From: Oceanibaculum indicum P24
Lineage (GTDB): Bacteria; Pseudomonadota; Alphaproteobacteria; Oceanibaculales; Oceanibaculaceae
Assembly: GCF_000299935.1 (NCBI RefSeq)
Contig: NZ_AMRL01000028.1
Location: 1 to 43,499, forward strand
DNA: 43,499 nt
Direction of reading: 5' to 3'
Both the position numbers and the translations under genes were made by a program. Positions 17,030 through 25,164 of this stretch are shown here, piece by piece. The notes beneath the pieces are model-generated. The model had not been told where the DNA came from. It saw only the letters and a program-made list of their open reading frames with translations, and searched no databases. Positions within the stretch are counted from its first letter, which is position 1, and each line of letters opens with the position of its first letter.

Positions 17030-18543
17030 GTCACTGGATCATTCTGCCGGTCATCCTTCCGGCCATCGCCGCCAGCCTTCTTCTGCTTGGCCTGAACAAG
17101 GACCAGGCGCTGGAGCGTACCGTCGCCCTGACCTCGACCGCTGCGCAGTTCGCCGTCGCCGTGGCACTGACCGTGGCCGCAACGCAGACCCCGGCGGAGG
17201 CTTATCTGCTGGGCAACTGGCCGGCGCCGTTCGGCATCGTGCTGGTGCTGGACCGGCTGTCGGCGATGATGCTGCTGCTCACATCCGCGCTGGCGCTGTT
17301 CGTGCTGCTCTATGCCCTTGGCGGCTGGGACAAGCGCGGCCGGCATTTCCACGCGCTGTTCCAGTTCCAGCTGATGGGCGTGAATGGCGCCTTCCTGACC
17401 GGCGACGTGTTCAACCTGTTCGTGTTCTACGAGGTGCTGCTGATCGCCTCCTACGGGCTGATGGTGCATGGCAGCGGCGGCGAACGTCTGAAGGCCGGCA
17501 CGCATTATGTCATCACCAACCTGACCGGCTCCGCGCTGTTCCTGATCGCGGTCACCATGATCTATGGCGTCACCGGCACGCTGAACATGGCCGACCTTGC
17601 GGTGAAGGTGCCGCAGGTGGCGGCGGGCGATCAGGGGCTGCTGCAGGCCGGCGCGCTGTTGCTGCTGCTGGTGTTCGGCATCAAGGCGGCGCTGGTACCG
17701 CTGCATTTCTGGCTGCCCGGCACCTATGCCGCCAGCTCTGCCCCGGTGGCCGCCCTGTTCGCGATCATGACCAAGGTCGGTGCCTATTCGATCCTGCGCT
17801 TCTACACGCTGGCCTTCGGCGCCGACGCCGGCCCCGCCACCTTTGTCGCCGGCCCCTGGCTGCTGCCGGCCGCGCTGGTCACGATGGTGATCGGCATGGT
17901 CGGCATGCTGGCCGCACGGCAGCTGCGCTGGCTGGTCGCCTTCGGCGTCGTCGGCTCGATGGGCACGCTGCTGACCGGCTTCAGCCTGTTCACGGCGGAA
18001 GCGCTGTCGGCCGGCATGTATTACATGCTGCATTCGACCTTCATCGCCGCCGGCCTGTTCCTGCTGGTCGAGCAGATATCGATCCGGCGTGGCAGCGATG
18101 CGGTGGCGCCGGGTAGCAGCTTCGCCGGGATTGGCCTGACCTCGTCGCTGTTCATGGCCGCCGCCATCGCCATGGCCGGCCTGCCGCCGCTGAGCGGTTT
18201 CCTGGGCAAGCTGCTGATCCTGGACGCCGCGCGCGACAGCGGGGCGATGGGCTGGATCTGGACGCTGATCCTCGTCACCTCCTTCCTGTCCATCGTCGCC
18301 TTCGCCCGGGCCGGCAGCCTGGTGTTCTGGAAGCGCGGCGGGGATGTCGCCCCCGAGAGCCCCACCGGTCCGCAGCCGGTCCTGCCACTGGTCGCCACCA
18401 TCGGCGTGCTGGCGATGACGGCCCTGCTGTCCGCTTTCGCCGGGCCGGTTTCCGGCTATCTGGACGAGACGGCGCGGCAGCTGATGGCCCCGACGGACTA
18501 CATCGCCGCCGTGCTGGGCGCCGACGCGCTGGCGTCGCGTTGA
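17026..18543 (+). CDS. phaD: Mrp/Pha antiporter subunit D
   Basis: This 505-residue NuoM/N-like subunit carries the conserved FYEVLLIASYGLMVHG glutamate and the lysines of GIKAALVPLHFWLPG and IMTKVGAYSIL. These are expected for proton-conducting antiporter modules. A GGAGGG ribosome site lies inside the end of phaC, and the genes overlap by 4 bases. With PhaAB it forms the ion-translocating core in the inner membrane. Length and order are as usual for the family. Confidence 0.95.
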   Translation: MSHWIILPVILPAIAASLLLLGLNKDQALERTVALTSTAAQFAVAVALTVAATQTPAEAYLLGNWPAPFGIVLVLDRLSAMMLLLTSALALFVLLYALGGWDKRGRHFHALFQFQLMGVNGAFLTGDVFNLFVFYEVLLIASYGLMVHGSGGERLKAGTHYVITNLTGSALFLIAVTMIYGVTGTLNMADLAVKVPQVAAGDQGLLQAGALLLLLVFGIKAALVPLHFWLPGTYAASSAPVAALFAIMTKVGAYSILRFYTLAFGADAGPATFVAGPWLLPAALVTMVIGMVGMLAARQLRWLVAFGVVGSMGTLLTGFSLFTAEALSAGMYYMLHSTFIAAGLFLLVEQISIRRGSDAVAPGSSFAGIGLTSSLFMAAAIAMAGLPPLSGFLGKLLILDAARDSGAMGWIWTLILVTSFLSIVAFARAGSLVFWKRGGDVAPESPTGPQPVLPLVATIGVLAMTALLSAFAGPVSGYLDETARQLMAPTDYIAAVLGADALASR

Positions 18544-18559
18544 GGAAGGGAGGATACTG

Positions 18560-19048
18560 ATGCAGCGTTATCTTCCGCACCCGATCATGGTCATTATCCT
18601 CACCCTGCTCTGGATGGTTCTGCTGAACGACTTCTCGGTCGGCGGACTCGTGCTGGGCATCCTGCTGGGCATTGGAATCACGCTGCTGACCAGCCGGCTG
18701 TGGCCGGGCGCGCCGCGCATTGCCAGCTACCCGAAGGCCTTTGCCTATTTCTTCCTGGTGCTGTGGGACATCGTCGTCGCCAACGTCCAGGTTGCCGGGC
18801 TGATCCTGTTCAAGCGCAATGCTGACCTGAAGCCGGATTTCATCTCGATCCCGCTGGATATCCGCACGCCGGAAGCGATCACCCTGCTGGCCGGCACCAT
18901 CACCATGACGCCAGGCACCGTGTCCTGCGACCTGTCGGCCGATGGCCGCAGCCTGCTGGTGCACGGGCTGAACATTGAGGATGCGCCGGCAACCATCGCC
19001 GATATCAAGAAGCGCTACGAGGCCCGCCTGAAGGAGATTTTCGAATGA
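18560..19048 (+). CDS. phaE: Mrp/Pha antiporter subunit E
   Basis: The 162-residue MnhE family protein has two N-terminal membrane helices, then a cytoplasmic domain with the family motif LLAGTITMTPGTVSCDLSAD (near 110-130). A strong GGGAGG ribosome site precedes it. It ends in a 4-base overlap with phaF. Confidence 0.94.
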   Translation: MQRYLPHPIMVIILTLLWMVLLNDFSVGGLVLGILLGIGITLLTSRLWPGAPRIASYPKAFAYFFLVLWDIVVANVQVAGLILFKRNADLKPDFISIPLDIRTPEAITLLAGTITMTPGTVSCDLSADGRSLLVHGLNIEDAPATIADIKKRYEARLKEIFE

Positions 19049-19314
19049 TCTTCTACGCCATCGCCTTCTGTTTCGCCTGCATCGGCCTGGCACTGCTGAT
19101 GAATCTGTGGCGCCTTGCCACCGGGCCGACCATACCGGACCGCATCCTGGCGCTGGACACCATGACCATCAACGCCATCGCGCTGATCGTGCTGTACAGC
19201 CTGATGAGCGACACTTCCATCCTGTTCGAGGCGGCGATCCTGTTCGCCATGGTGGGCTTCATCTCCACCGTGGCCTACTGCAAGTTCCTGCTGCGCGGCG
19301 ACGTGATCGAGTAA
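19045..19314 (+). CDS. phaF: Mrp/Pha antiporter subunit F
   Basis: The 89-residue MnhF protein has three hydrophobic segments and the family block ATGPTIPDRILALDTMTINA. An AAGGAG ribosome site lies within the end of phaE. It is a small membrane subunit needed for assembly of the antiporter in studied systems. Confidence 0.94.
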   Translation: MIFYAIAFCFACIGLALLMNLWRLATGPTIPDRILALDTMTINAIALIVLYSLMSDTSILFEAAILFAMVGFISTVAYCKFLLRGDVIE

Positions 19315-19324
19315 GGAGCGGATC

Positions 19325-19705
19325 ATGGATTTCATTCTCGAACTGCTGCTCTCCGCCTTCATCGTCATCGCCGGCTTCTTCTCTCTGGTGGGTTCCTTCG
19401 GCCTGCTGAAGCTGCCCGACGTGATGACCAGGCTGCATGCCCCGACCAAGGCGACGACTCTGGGCGTCGGCGGCATCCTCGTTGCCTCCATGCTCTATAA
19501 CCTGATGGCGCATGGCACCGTGTCGGTGCATGAGCTGGCGATCACGCTGTTCCTGTTCATCACGGCGCCGATCACCGCCAATTTCATCGCCAAGGCCTAT
19601 CTGCACGAGCAGCGCGCCGAGGCGGCAAAGAGCCTGCCGAAGCCGGACGCCAAGGCATCCGACTGGGCGACCTACAAGGTCCCGGAGCGTCAGGCGGAGA
19701 GCTGA
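19325..19705 (+). CDS. phaG: Mrp/Pha antiporter subunit G
   Basis: The 126-residue MnhG protein has the signature GLLKLPDVMTRLHAPTKATT followed by two more helices. A TAAGGAG site sits before the ATG, overlapping the stop of phaF. It is the last gene of the operon. Its final 16 bases overlap the end of a convergent gene, and no separate terminator is visible. Confidence 0.94.
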   Translation: MDFILELLLSAFIVIAGFFSLVGSFGLLKLPDVMTRLHAPTKATTLGVGGILVASMLYNLMAHGTVSVHELAITLFLFITAPITANFIAKAYLHEQRAEAAKSLPKPDAKASDWATYKVPERQAES

Positions 19706-20160
19706 GCCTCCCGCAGCCAGTCCAGAGCCTCCAGCCGGTCCGTGAACAGGCGGTGGTTGGCTCTCGGAAAGATGCTGGCGGCGATCTTCACGAGCTGAAA
19801 GAAGAAGCCGTCCCGCGCGACATAGGCGACGCGGGATTCGGGTGGCGGCGCGCTGCCCCATGGCGCCAGCTTGACGATGTCGTACAGCACCTCCCACTCG
19901 ACGATGCCATGGAACCTTGTGGCATCGACGAGCGTCAGCATGTTGGTGCGGACCATGCCGCGCGACAGCGCTTCCTGAAGGCAGGCGCGGACATCGCTCA
20001 ACCCCGCCTCGTTCTCGACCGTGATGAAGAGCAGGTCCCCCGTGACGGAGAGGGTTACCCGATTATCGGCTGAGCCGCTGACGATTATCTCCGAACTTCG
20101 ATTGTCATTTGCCTGCCTTGCCTGTGCCCTGTCCGAAGCATCATCGTCCCGGCCCGTCAT
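19690..20160 (-). CDS. STAS/SpoIIAA-like domain protein
   Basis: This is a 156-residue soluble protein. After a charged, probably disordered N-terminus (residues 1-30), the pattern VTGDLLFITVENEAGLSDV, then MLTLVDATRFHGIVEWEVL, then RVAYVARDGFFFQLVKIAAS, then DRLEALDWLRE is that of the SpoIIAA-like/STAS-fold family. That family is often found as single-domain proteins in alphaproteobacteria, with a final helix containing ALDWL. The function of this family is not established, and protein-protein regulation is a guess. It is convergent with and overlaps phaG by 16 bp. Confidence 0.7.
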   Translation of the reverse strand: MTGRDDDASDRAQARQANDNRSSEIIVSGSADNRVTLSVTGDLLFITVENEAGLSDVRACLQEALSRGMVRTNMLTLVDATRFHGIVEWEVLYDIVKLAPWGSAPPPESRVAYVARDGFFFQLVKIAASIFPRANHRLFTDRLEALDWLREAQLSA

Positions 20161-20286
20161 CCCGCCCCCGGTTGAGAATTGAGCAACTTGGTATCCTTAG
20201 CGATACCACCCCAACCGCCGCGATAACAGGCTTAAATATATATAAAGAAACGATAATTCGACATGGCAACCATATGCCTGACAAGG

Positions 20287-21714
20287 TCAGGCGCGGCCGA
20301 AGGCATCCTCGATGCGTACGATATCGTCCTCGCCGAGATAGGCGCCGGACTGCACCTCGATTAGGTTCAGCGGCACCTTGCCCGGGTTCTCCAGCCGGTG
20401 GACGCAGCCCAGCGGCAGATAGACCGACTCATTCTCCTGCAGCAGCATCTGCTCCTCGCCGCGCGTGACCAGCGCGGTGCCGTTCACCACCACCCAGTGT
20501 TCGGCGCGGTGGAAGTGCTTCTGCAGCGACAGCTTGCCGCCCGGCTTCACGGTCAGCCGCTTCACCTGGAAGCGGTCGCCGGCATGCAGGGTCTGGTAAT
20601 AGCCCCAGGGGCGGTAGATCTGGCGATGCGCGCTGGCCTCGCCGCGGCCTTCGGCCTTGAGCAGCTCCACCGCGTCCTTCACCTGTTGCACGGCATCCTT
20701 GGAGACGACCAGCACCGCATCCTCGGTGGCGACGACGATCAGATTCTCGACACCGACCGCCACCGTCGCGATGCCCTCGCCGCGTACAAGGCTGTTCTTC
20801 GTGCCGATGGTCCAGGCGTCGCCCTGCAGCACATTGCCGTCTGCATTCTTCTCACCAACCTGCCAGAGCGAGGACCAGGAGCCCAGATCGGCCCAGCCGA
20901 TATCTGCCGGCACGACGGCGGCATGGTCCGTTCGTTCCATCACCGCATAGTCGATGGAGATCGAGGGCGCCTCGGCGAATGCCGCGCCCAGCCGTCGGAA
21001 GGACAGATCGCTGGTCGCCATGGCGACAGATTCCTCCGCCGCCTTCAGCACCTCCGGCGCGTGGCGCGCGATCTCCGCCAGGCAGGCCTCGGCGGACAGC
21101 AGGAACATGCCGGAATTCCAGAGATAGCCCTCGGCGACAAAAAGTTCCGCCGTGGCACGGTCCGGCTTTTCAACGAAGCGTTCGACGGCCTGCACACCAT
21201 CGCCCAGAGACTCGCCCGGCTTCACATAGCCATAGCCGGTCTCCGGCGCGTCCGGCACCATGCCGAAAGTGACCAGCTTGCCGGCCCGCGCCAGCGGCAG
21301 GCCCGCCGCCACAGCCGCACGAAGCCCTGCCGGGTCGGCAATATGATGGTCCGCCGGCAGCACCAGCAGGATGGATTCGGGCGTCTTTTCGCGTGCGACC
21401 AGCGCGGCGGCGGCCAGCGCCGGCGCGGTGTTGCGCCCCTTCGGCTCCAGCAGGATGGCTGCCGGCTCGATATCGAGCTGGCGCATATGTTCGGCAACGA
21501 TGAAGCGGTGATCCTCCGCGCAGACGATCATCGGCGCGCCGAAACCCTGGGCCGGCGCGGTGCGCAGAACGGTGTCCTGGATCAGGCTGCTGTCGCCCAG
21601 CAGAGGCAGGAACTGCTTGGGGTAGCTGAGACGCGACACCGGCCATAGCCGCGAGCCGCTGCCGCCGGACAGGATGACGGGAATGACGGAACTGAAATCG
21701 GCGGATTGGGGCAT
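20287..21714 (-). CDS. manC: Mannose-1-phosphate guanylyltransferase / mannose-6-phosphate isomerase
   Basis: This 475-residue bifunctional-type enzyme makes GDP-mannose for polysaccharide and LPS synthesis. The N-terminal nucleotidyltransferase signature is LSGGSGSRLWP (residues 15-25), followed by SYPKQFLPLLGD. The C-terminal cupin of type II phosphomannose isomerase is present (RPWGYYQTLHAGDRFQVK, then HFHRAEHWVVVNGTA, near 350-420). Length equals the AlgA/ManC/CpsB family. It stands alone, not in an operon with other sugar genes, so the GDP-mannose may serve general surface polysaccharides rather than the nonulosonate locus 6 kb away. Confidence 0.93.
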   Translation of the reverse strand: MPQSADFSSVIPVILSGGSGSRLWPVSRLSYPKQFLPLLGDSSLIQDTVLRTAPAQGFGAPMIVCAEDHRFIVAEHMRQLDIEPAAILLEPKGRNTAPALAAAALVAREKTPESILLVLPADHHIADPAGLRAAVAAGLPLARAGKLVTFGMVPDAPETGYGYVKPGESLGDGVQAVERFVEKPDRATAELFVAEGYLWNSGMFLLSAEACLAEIARHAPEVLKAAEESVAMATSDLSFRRLGAAFAEAPSISIDYAVMERTDHAAVVPADIGWADLGSWSSLWQVGEKNADGNVLQGDAWTIGTKNSLVRGEGIATVAVGVENLIVVATEDAVLVVSKDAVQQVKDAVELLKAEGRGEASAHRQIYRPWGYYQTLHAGDRFQVKRLTVKPGGKLSLQKHFHRAEHWVVVNGTALVTRGEEQMLLQENESVYLPLGCVHRLENPGKVPLNLIEVQSGAYLGEDDIVRIEDAFGRA

Positions 21715-21780
21715 TGCGCTATCCGGATACGGGCGACGGGTCCGTCATCCCTTCGCACAAGCCCTTCCCGCCTGCAAGGG

Positions 21781-21906
21781 CTAGGCGATGACCGCCGGTT
21801 CGTGACCGATCGACAGCAGCAGCCCGGCCACCGCCGTTACCAGCATACCGAGCGTGACCGACCGCCACACGATTCCCGCCAGCTTGTTCTTCTTGTCGTC
21901 CTTCAT
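21781..21906 (-). CDS. 41-residue single-helix membrane peptide
   Basis: This small open frame is supported by a consensus ribosome site (GGAGG, 5 bases before the ATG at 21906) and by an upstream promoter-like element. The product starts MKDDKKNKLAGIVW, a lysine-rich cytoplasmic head. A single hydrophobic helix follows (about residues 17-33, VTLGMLVTAVAGLLLSI), then a short tail ending HEPAVIA. I do not recognise a family. It may be a small regulatory or transporter-associated membrane protein. manC lies 66 bp downstream on the same strand. Confidence 0.65.
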   Translation of the reverse strand: MKDDKKNKLAGIVWRSVTLGMLVTAVAGLLLSIGHEPAVIA

Positions 21907-21925
21907 GACCGCCTCCATTGCGGCA

Positions 21926-21972
21926 CAGTCGCAAACTAGATGCATTCTAATTTAGTTGCGACTGGCTCGCAA
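21926..21972 (-). promoter_or_regulatory. Sigma-70-type promoter embedded in a TTGCGA/TCGCAA dyad
   Basis: Read on the minus strand, TTGCGA (21967-21972) is followed by a 17-base spacer and TAGAAT (21944-21949), a near-consensus -35/-10 pair. The same element holds three half-sites of one sequence (21929-21934, 21956-21961, 21967-21972). The outer arms CAGTCGCAA (21926-21934) and TTGCGACTG (21956-21964) form a perfect 9-bp dyad. Overlap of half-sites with the core promoter suggests repression. Half-sites of this kind resemble some proteobacterial iron-regulator (Fur) sites, but the regulator is not identified. Confidence 0.55.
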
Positions 21973-22040
21973 TCAAGAAGTCAAATCGATATCGCCTTGC
22001 CTGAAATGACGATTCGCCGGCAGCACCTCCTATTCTAACC

Positions 22041-22140
22041 GTCACCCCCGGTCTTGTACCGGGGGTCCAGGGTCCAGCATGCTCAGGCTAGGCCGAAGCA
22101 AGCCGAGGCCTGGATTCCCGCAACAAGTGCGGGAATGACG
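22041..22140. repeat. Dispersed 100-bp double-palindrome repeat, copy 1
   Basis: The unit has two hairpins. The first is CCCCCGG..CCGGGGG at the left. The second is ATTCCCG..CGGGAAT at the right, ending in GGGAATGACG. A second full copy is at 36451-36550 with exactly the same length, and a right-half copy is at 37394-37423. It lies in the gap upstream of the 41-residue peptide gene and after the amidohydrolase stop codon. It is of the REP-like type found between genes in many alphaproteobacteria. Confidence 0.85.
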
Positions 22141-22203
22141 GCAGGAGGAACCCGGACGCCAGCACTTCAAACCCGGCCTTTCAGACAAAAATGCCGACAC
22201 CCC

Positions 22204-23661
22204 TCACATTTCCTCCAGCGCCAGCGGGGAGATATCGCGGCCCGACAGACCTTTCGGGTTGCGCTGCGCGACCGTCGCCTCAGCCCGGCGCTGCCCCTGC
22301 TCCACCGCCTCGGCGGCGGCGGCGAAGTCGAAGCCCAGCACCTGCCCGTTCTCGACGCGCAGCACGCCATCGACATAGACGTCGCGCACCGCGCGTTCCG
22401 CCGCCGTATAGACGAGGCTGCGCAGCGGGTCGCGCAGTGGCCGCATGATCGGATGCGTGGCATCGACCAGCACGATGTCGGCCTTGGCACCCGGCGCCAG
22501 CCTTCCGATATCATCGCGTCCCAGCGCTTTGGCCGGGCCGGTGGTGACGGCATTGAACATGTCGGCGGTGGTCACGGCGCGGAAATCCTTGGCGTTCACC
22601 CGCGCCAGGATGGCAGCGGTGCGCATCTCCTCCCACAGATTATGCGGGTGGGTGTCGGTGCCGATCGCCATGTTCACCCCGGCCTCCAGATACTTCCCGA
22701 AATGCTCCAGCGTATGGCCATAGCGCGAGAACACCGTCGGGCAGTGCGCCACCGTCGCGCCGCGCTTCGCCAGCAGGCCGAGGTCACTGCGGCTCTCCCA
22801 ATGGATCAGCGAGTGATGGTCGAGGAACATGCCATGGCCGATGGTCACGTCCGGCGCCAGGAACCCCACCTCGTCCAGCCACTGGATCGGCGTGAGCCCG
22901 TGCCGGCGGGTCATCTCGTGGAACTCGACCACGCTCTGCGCCGCATGGGTCTGCAGCGGCAGCTTGCGGGCGCGCGCCGCCTTCACCGACTCCTGGAACA
23001 TCTCCGCCGAGCAGGTATCGACCTGCGCCGGCATGACGATGCCGGACAGCCGGCCGGACGGATGCGCCACCGCCTCGTCCACCAGCGCCAGCGCCTTCTC
23101 GAACTGCTTTTGGCCGGCTTCCTTGTCCCAGACGAAATCCAGCCGATGGCCGGTCGGCACGTCCCAGCGCGCCTCGCGGAACTGCGGCGTCACATAGGCG
23201 CGCACGCCGCTCTTGGCCAGCAGCTCGATCCAGCCGGGATAGCTCGGTGACAGGTCGGCAATGGTGGTCACGCCGGACAGCAGCATTTCCGACAGCGCAT
23301 AGGCGCACGGCGCCTCCGGCCCGCCCTCATGGTCCTGGAACAGCGCCGTGCGGTCGTACAGCGCGCTCATATAGAGCTTCGGATTCCCCAACTCCTCGCG
23401 CACGCCCTTGTAGGTCGGCTGGTTGTAAGGGTGGCAGTGAATATTGATGAGGCCCGGCAGCACGACCGACTGCCGCCCGTCGATCTCGCTGTCCGCCGGC
23501 CCGTCATAATCCGGCCCGACATGCAGGATCGCGTTGCCCCAGAAGGCAATGTCGATGCCGCGGCGATAGACATGGCGGTTCTTCCCGGCATCCCAGGCAA
23601 CCGTCCAGTCGGCCTTGCGGATCACCACGGTCTTGGCGGTCTTGGCGTCTGTGCTGTTCAT
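22204..23661 (-). CDS. Amidohydrolase (chlorohydrolase/cytosine deaminase-like superfamily)
   Basis: This 485-residue metal-dependent hydrolase has the HxH metal pair H75 and H77 (LINIHCHPYNQ), later histidines in LPLQTHAAQS and IGHGMFLDHHSL, and an aspartate in AIGTDTHPHNLWEE. The C-terminal beta-sandwich resumes with GRLAPGAKADIVLVDA. These are marks of the AtzB/TrzN/SsnA/guanine deaminase group, which hydrolyses ring C-N or C-Cl bonds. The ATG at 23661 (MNSTDAKTAK) is chosen because GGGGGGC lies just upstream. An in-frame ATG 13 codons earlier is less well placed. The substrate is unknown. A methyltransferase gene is divergent, 128 bp away. Confidence 0.87.
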   Translation of the reverse strand: MNSTDAKTAKTVVIRKADWTVAWDAGKNRHVYRRGIDIAFWGNAILHVGPDYDGPADSEIDGRQSVVLPGLINIHCHPYNQPTYKGVREELGNPKLYMSALYDRTALFQDHEGGPEAPCAYALSEMLLSGVTTIADLSPSYPGWIELLAKSGVRAYVTPQFREARWDVPTGHRLDFVWDKEAGQKQFEKALALVDEAVAHPSGRLSGIVMPAQVDTCSAEMFQESVKAARARKLPLQTHAAQSVVEFHEMTRRHGLTPIQWLDEVGFLAPDVTIGHGMFLDHHSLIHWESRSDLGLLAKRGATVAHCPTVFSRYGHTLEHFGKYLEAGVNMAIGTDTHPHNLWEEMRTAAILARVNAKDFRAVTTADMFNAVTTGPAKALGRDDIGRLAPGAKADIVLVDATHPIMRPLRDPLRSLVYTAAERAVRDVYVDGVLRVENGQVLGFDFAAAAEAVEQGQRRAEATVAQRNPKGLSGRDISPLALEEM

Positions 23662-23789
23662 GCTGCCCCCCGGCTTGTTCGCTTCGTTGACAGGTAGCAT
23701 GGCAAGAATCGGCGACCGCTCATAGAGCCTATCGTCTCGACCATCCGTCCCTTCTGCGCTATGCCGGTTCGGCGCAGAGAGGATATTGC

Positions 23790-24995
23790 ATGACCGATCC
23801 GGTACAGGACCAGTACGAGGCCTATCCCTATCCCGGCCGCAACCCGGCAGAGGAAGCCACGCGGCTCGTCACCGGCTCGCCCAGCCGGGTGCTGGAGATC
23901 GACCATTACCTGTTCGGCGGGCGGCGCGACTGGAGCCAGCCCTTCCGCGTGTTGGTGGCCGGTGGCGGTACCGGCGACGCCACGGTGATGCTGGCGCAGC
24001 AGCTGCACGATAAGGGCATGAAGGCCGAGATCACCTATCTCGACCTGTCCACGGCCTCGCGCCGCATCGCGGAGCAGCGGATCAAGATACGCGGCCTGAC
24101 AAACGTGACCTTCCTCTCCGGCTCACTGCTGGCCCTCGCGGAAATGGGCCTCGGCGGCTTCGACTACATCGATTGCTGCGGCGTGCTGCACCATCTTCCC
24201 GACCCGGATGCCGGCCTCGCGAGCCTGGCCGGCGCTCTGGCGCCCGGCGGCGGCATCGGCATCATGGTTTATGGCGAATATGGTCGCGCGGGCCTCTATC
24301 CGCTGCAGGCGGCGCTGCAACAGCTGGCCGGCGATCTGCCGCTGAAGGAGCAGGTGGCGCTGGCGAAGAAGCTGCTGCCCGCCCTCCCCGTCACCAACGG
24401 CTTCCGCAACAACCGCTTCCTCGGCGATCACCGGCGCGGCGATGCGGAGCTGGTGGATTTGCTGCTGCACCGGCAGGACCGCGCCTATACCGTGCCGCAG
24501 CTGGCCGAGCTGGTGGCGGGCGCAGGCCTCCAGATCGCCAGCTTCATCGAGCCGTTGCGCTACGACCCGTCCCTCTATCTCACCGACCCGGTGCTGGCCA
24601 AGCGGGCGGCTTCGCTGCCGGCGCCAGATCAGGCGGCGCTTGCCGAACGGCTGGCCGGCAACATGAAGCTGCACATCGCCTATCTCAGCCGCGAGTCCGG
24701 CACCGTGGCACAGCCCGCACCCGAGGCGATTCCGCTCTTCATCGAATGGGAGGCGGAGACTGTTGCAAAGGCGGTCCAGCAGCAGGGCGGCATCAAGGGC
24801 GCCTTCGACGGGCTGCCGGTCACCTTGCCGCTGCCGCGCCAGGCGCCTGCGATCCTGCGGCTGATCGACGGCACGCGCAGGATGGACGCGATCCGTCAGG
24901 AGACGGGATTCACCGACTGGGAGAACTTCATGGCCGTCTTCAGACCCGTCTGGCGCGCGCTGAACGGCATCAACCGGCTGGCGCTGCGGCACTAA
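23790..24995 (+). CDS. SAM-dependent methyltransferase, class I
   Basis: This 401-residue protein starts MTDPVQDQYEAYPYPGRNP, with GAGAGGA as ribosome site. The SAM-binding glycine loop is VLVAGGGTGDATVMLAQQL (about residues 54-72). An acidic strand end follows (EITYLDLS), then DYIDCCGVLHHLPDPDAGLA, typical of class I methyltransferases. The C-terminal part beyond about residue 230 is an extra domain (DRAYTVPQLAELVAGAGLQI, then helical) seen in a bacterial methyltransferase group of unknown target. It is followed by a dispersed repeat. I cannot name the substrate. Confidence 0.8.
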   Translation: MTDPVQDQYEAYPYPGRNPAEEATRLVTGSPSRVLEIDHYLFGGRRDWSQPFRVLVAGGGTGDATVMLAQQLHDKGMKAEITYLDLSTASRRIAEQRIKIRGLTNVTFLSGSLLALAEMGLGGFDYIDCCGVLHHLPDPDAGLASLAGALAPGGGIGIMVYGEYGRAGLYPLQAALQQLAGDLPLKEQVALAKKLLPALPVTNGFRNNRFLGDHRRGDAELVDLLLHRQDRAYTVPQLAELVAGAGLQIASFIEPLRYDPSLYLTDPVLAKRAASLPAPDQAALAERLAGNMKLHIAYLSRESGTVAQPAPEAIPLFIEWEAETVAKAVQQQGGIKGAFDGLPVTLPLPRQAPAILRLIDGTRRMDAIRQETGFTDWENFMAVFRPVWRALNGINRLALRH

Positions 24996-24998
24996 ATT

Positions 24999-25143
24999 CC
25001 CTCTCCCCCTTGCGGGAGAGGGTTGCGCAGCCTAATGAGCGGAGCGAATTAGGCGGAGCTGGGTGAGGGGGTATCGCAAGAACGGAACCGCCCCCTCACC
25101 CGGTTCGCTCACGCTCACCACCCTCTCCCGCAAGAGGAGAGGG
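24999..25143. repeat. Dispersed intergenic repeat with nested hairpins
   Basis: The 145-bp element is bounded by CCCTCTCC and GGAGAGGG. It contains a terminal hairpin CCCTCTCCC..GGGAGAGGG (24999-25022), a second CCTAAT..ATTAGG (25031-25053), a perfect 11-bp stem GGGTGAGGGGG with CCCCCTCACCC (25061-25071 with 25091-25101), and a last hairpin ending at 25143. It lies between two convergent genes and could also end both transcripts. Elements of this appearance are widespread in proteobacterial genomes. Confidence 0.8.
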
Positions 25144-25164
25144 TTTGGGGACAGGGTTCAGATA

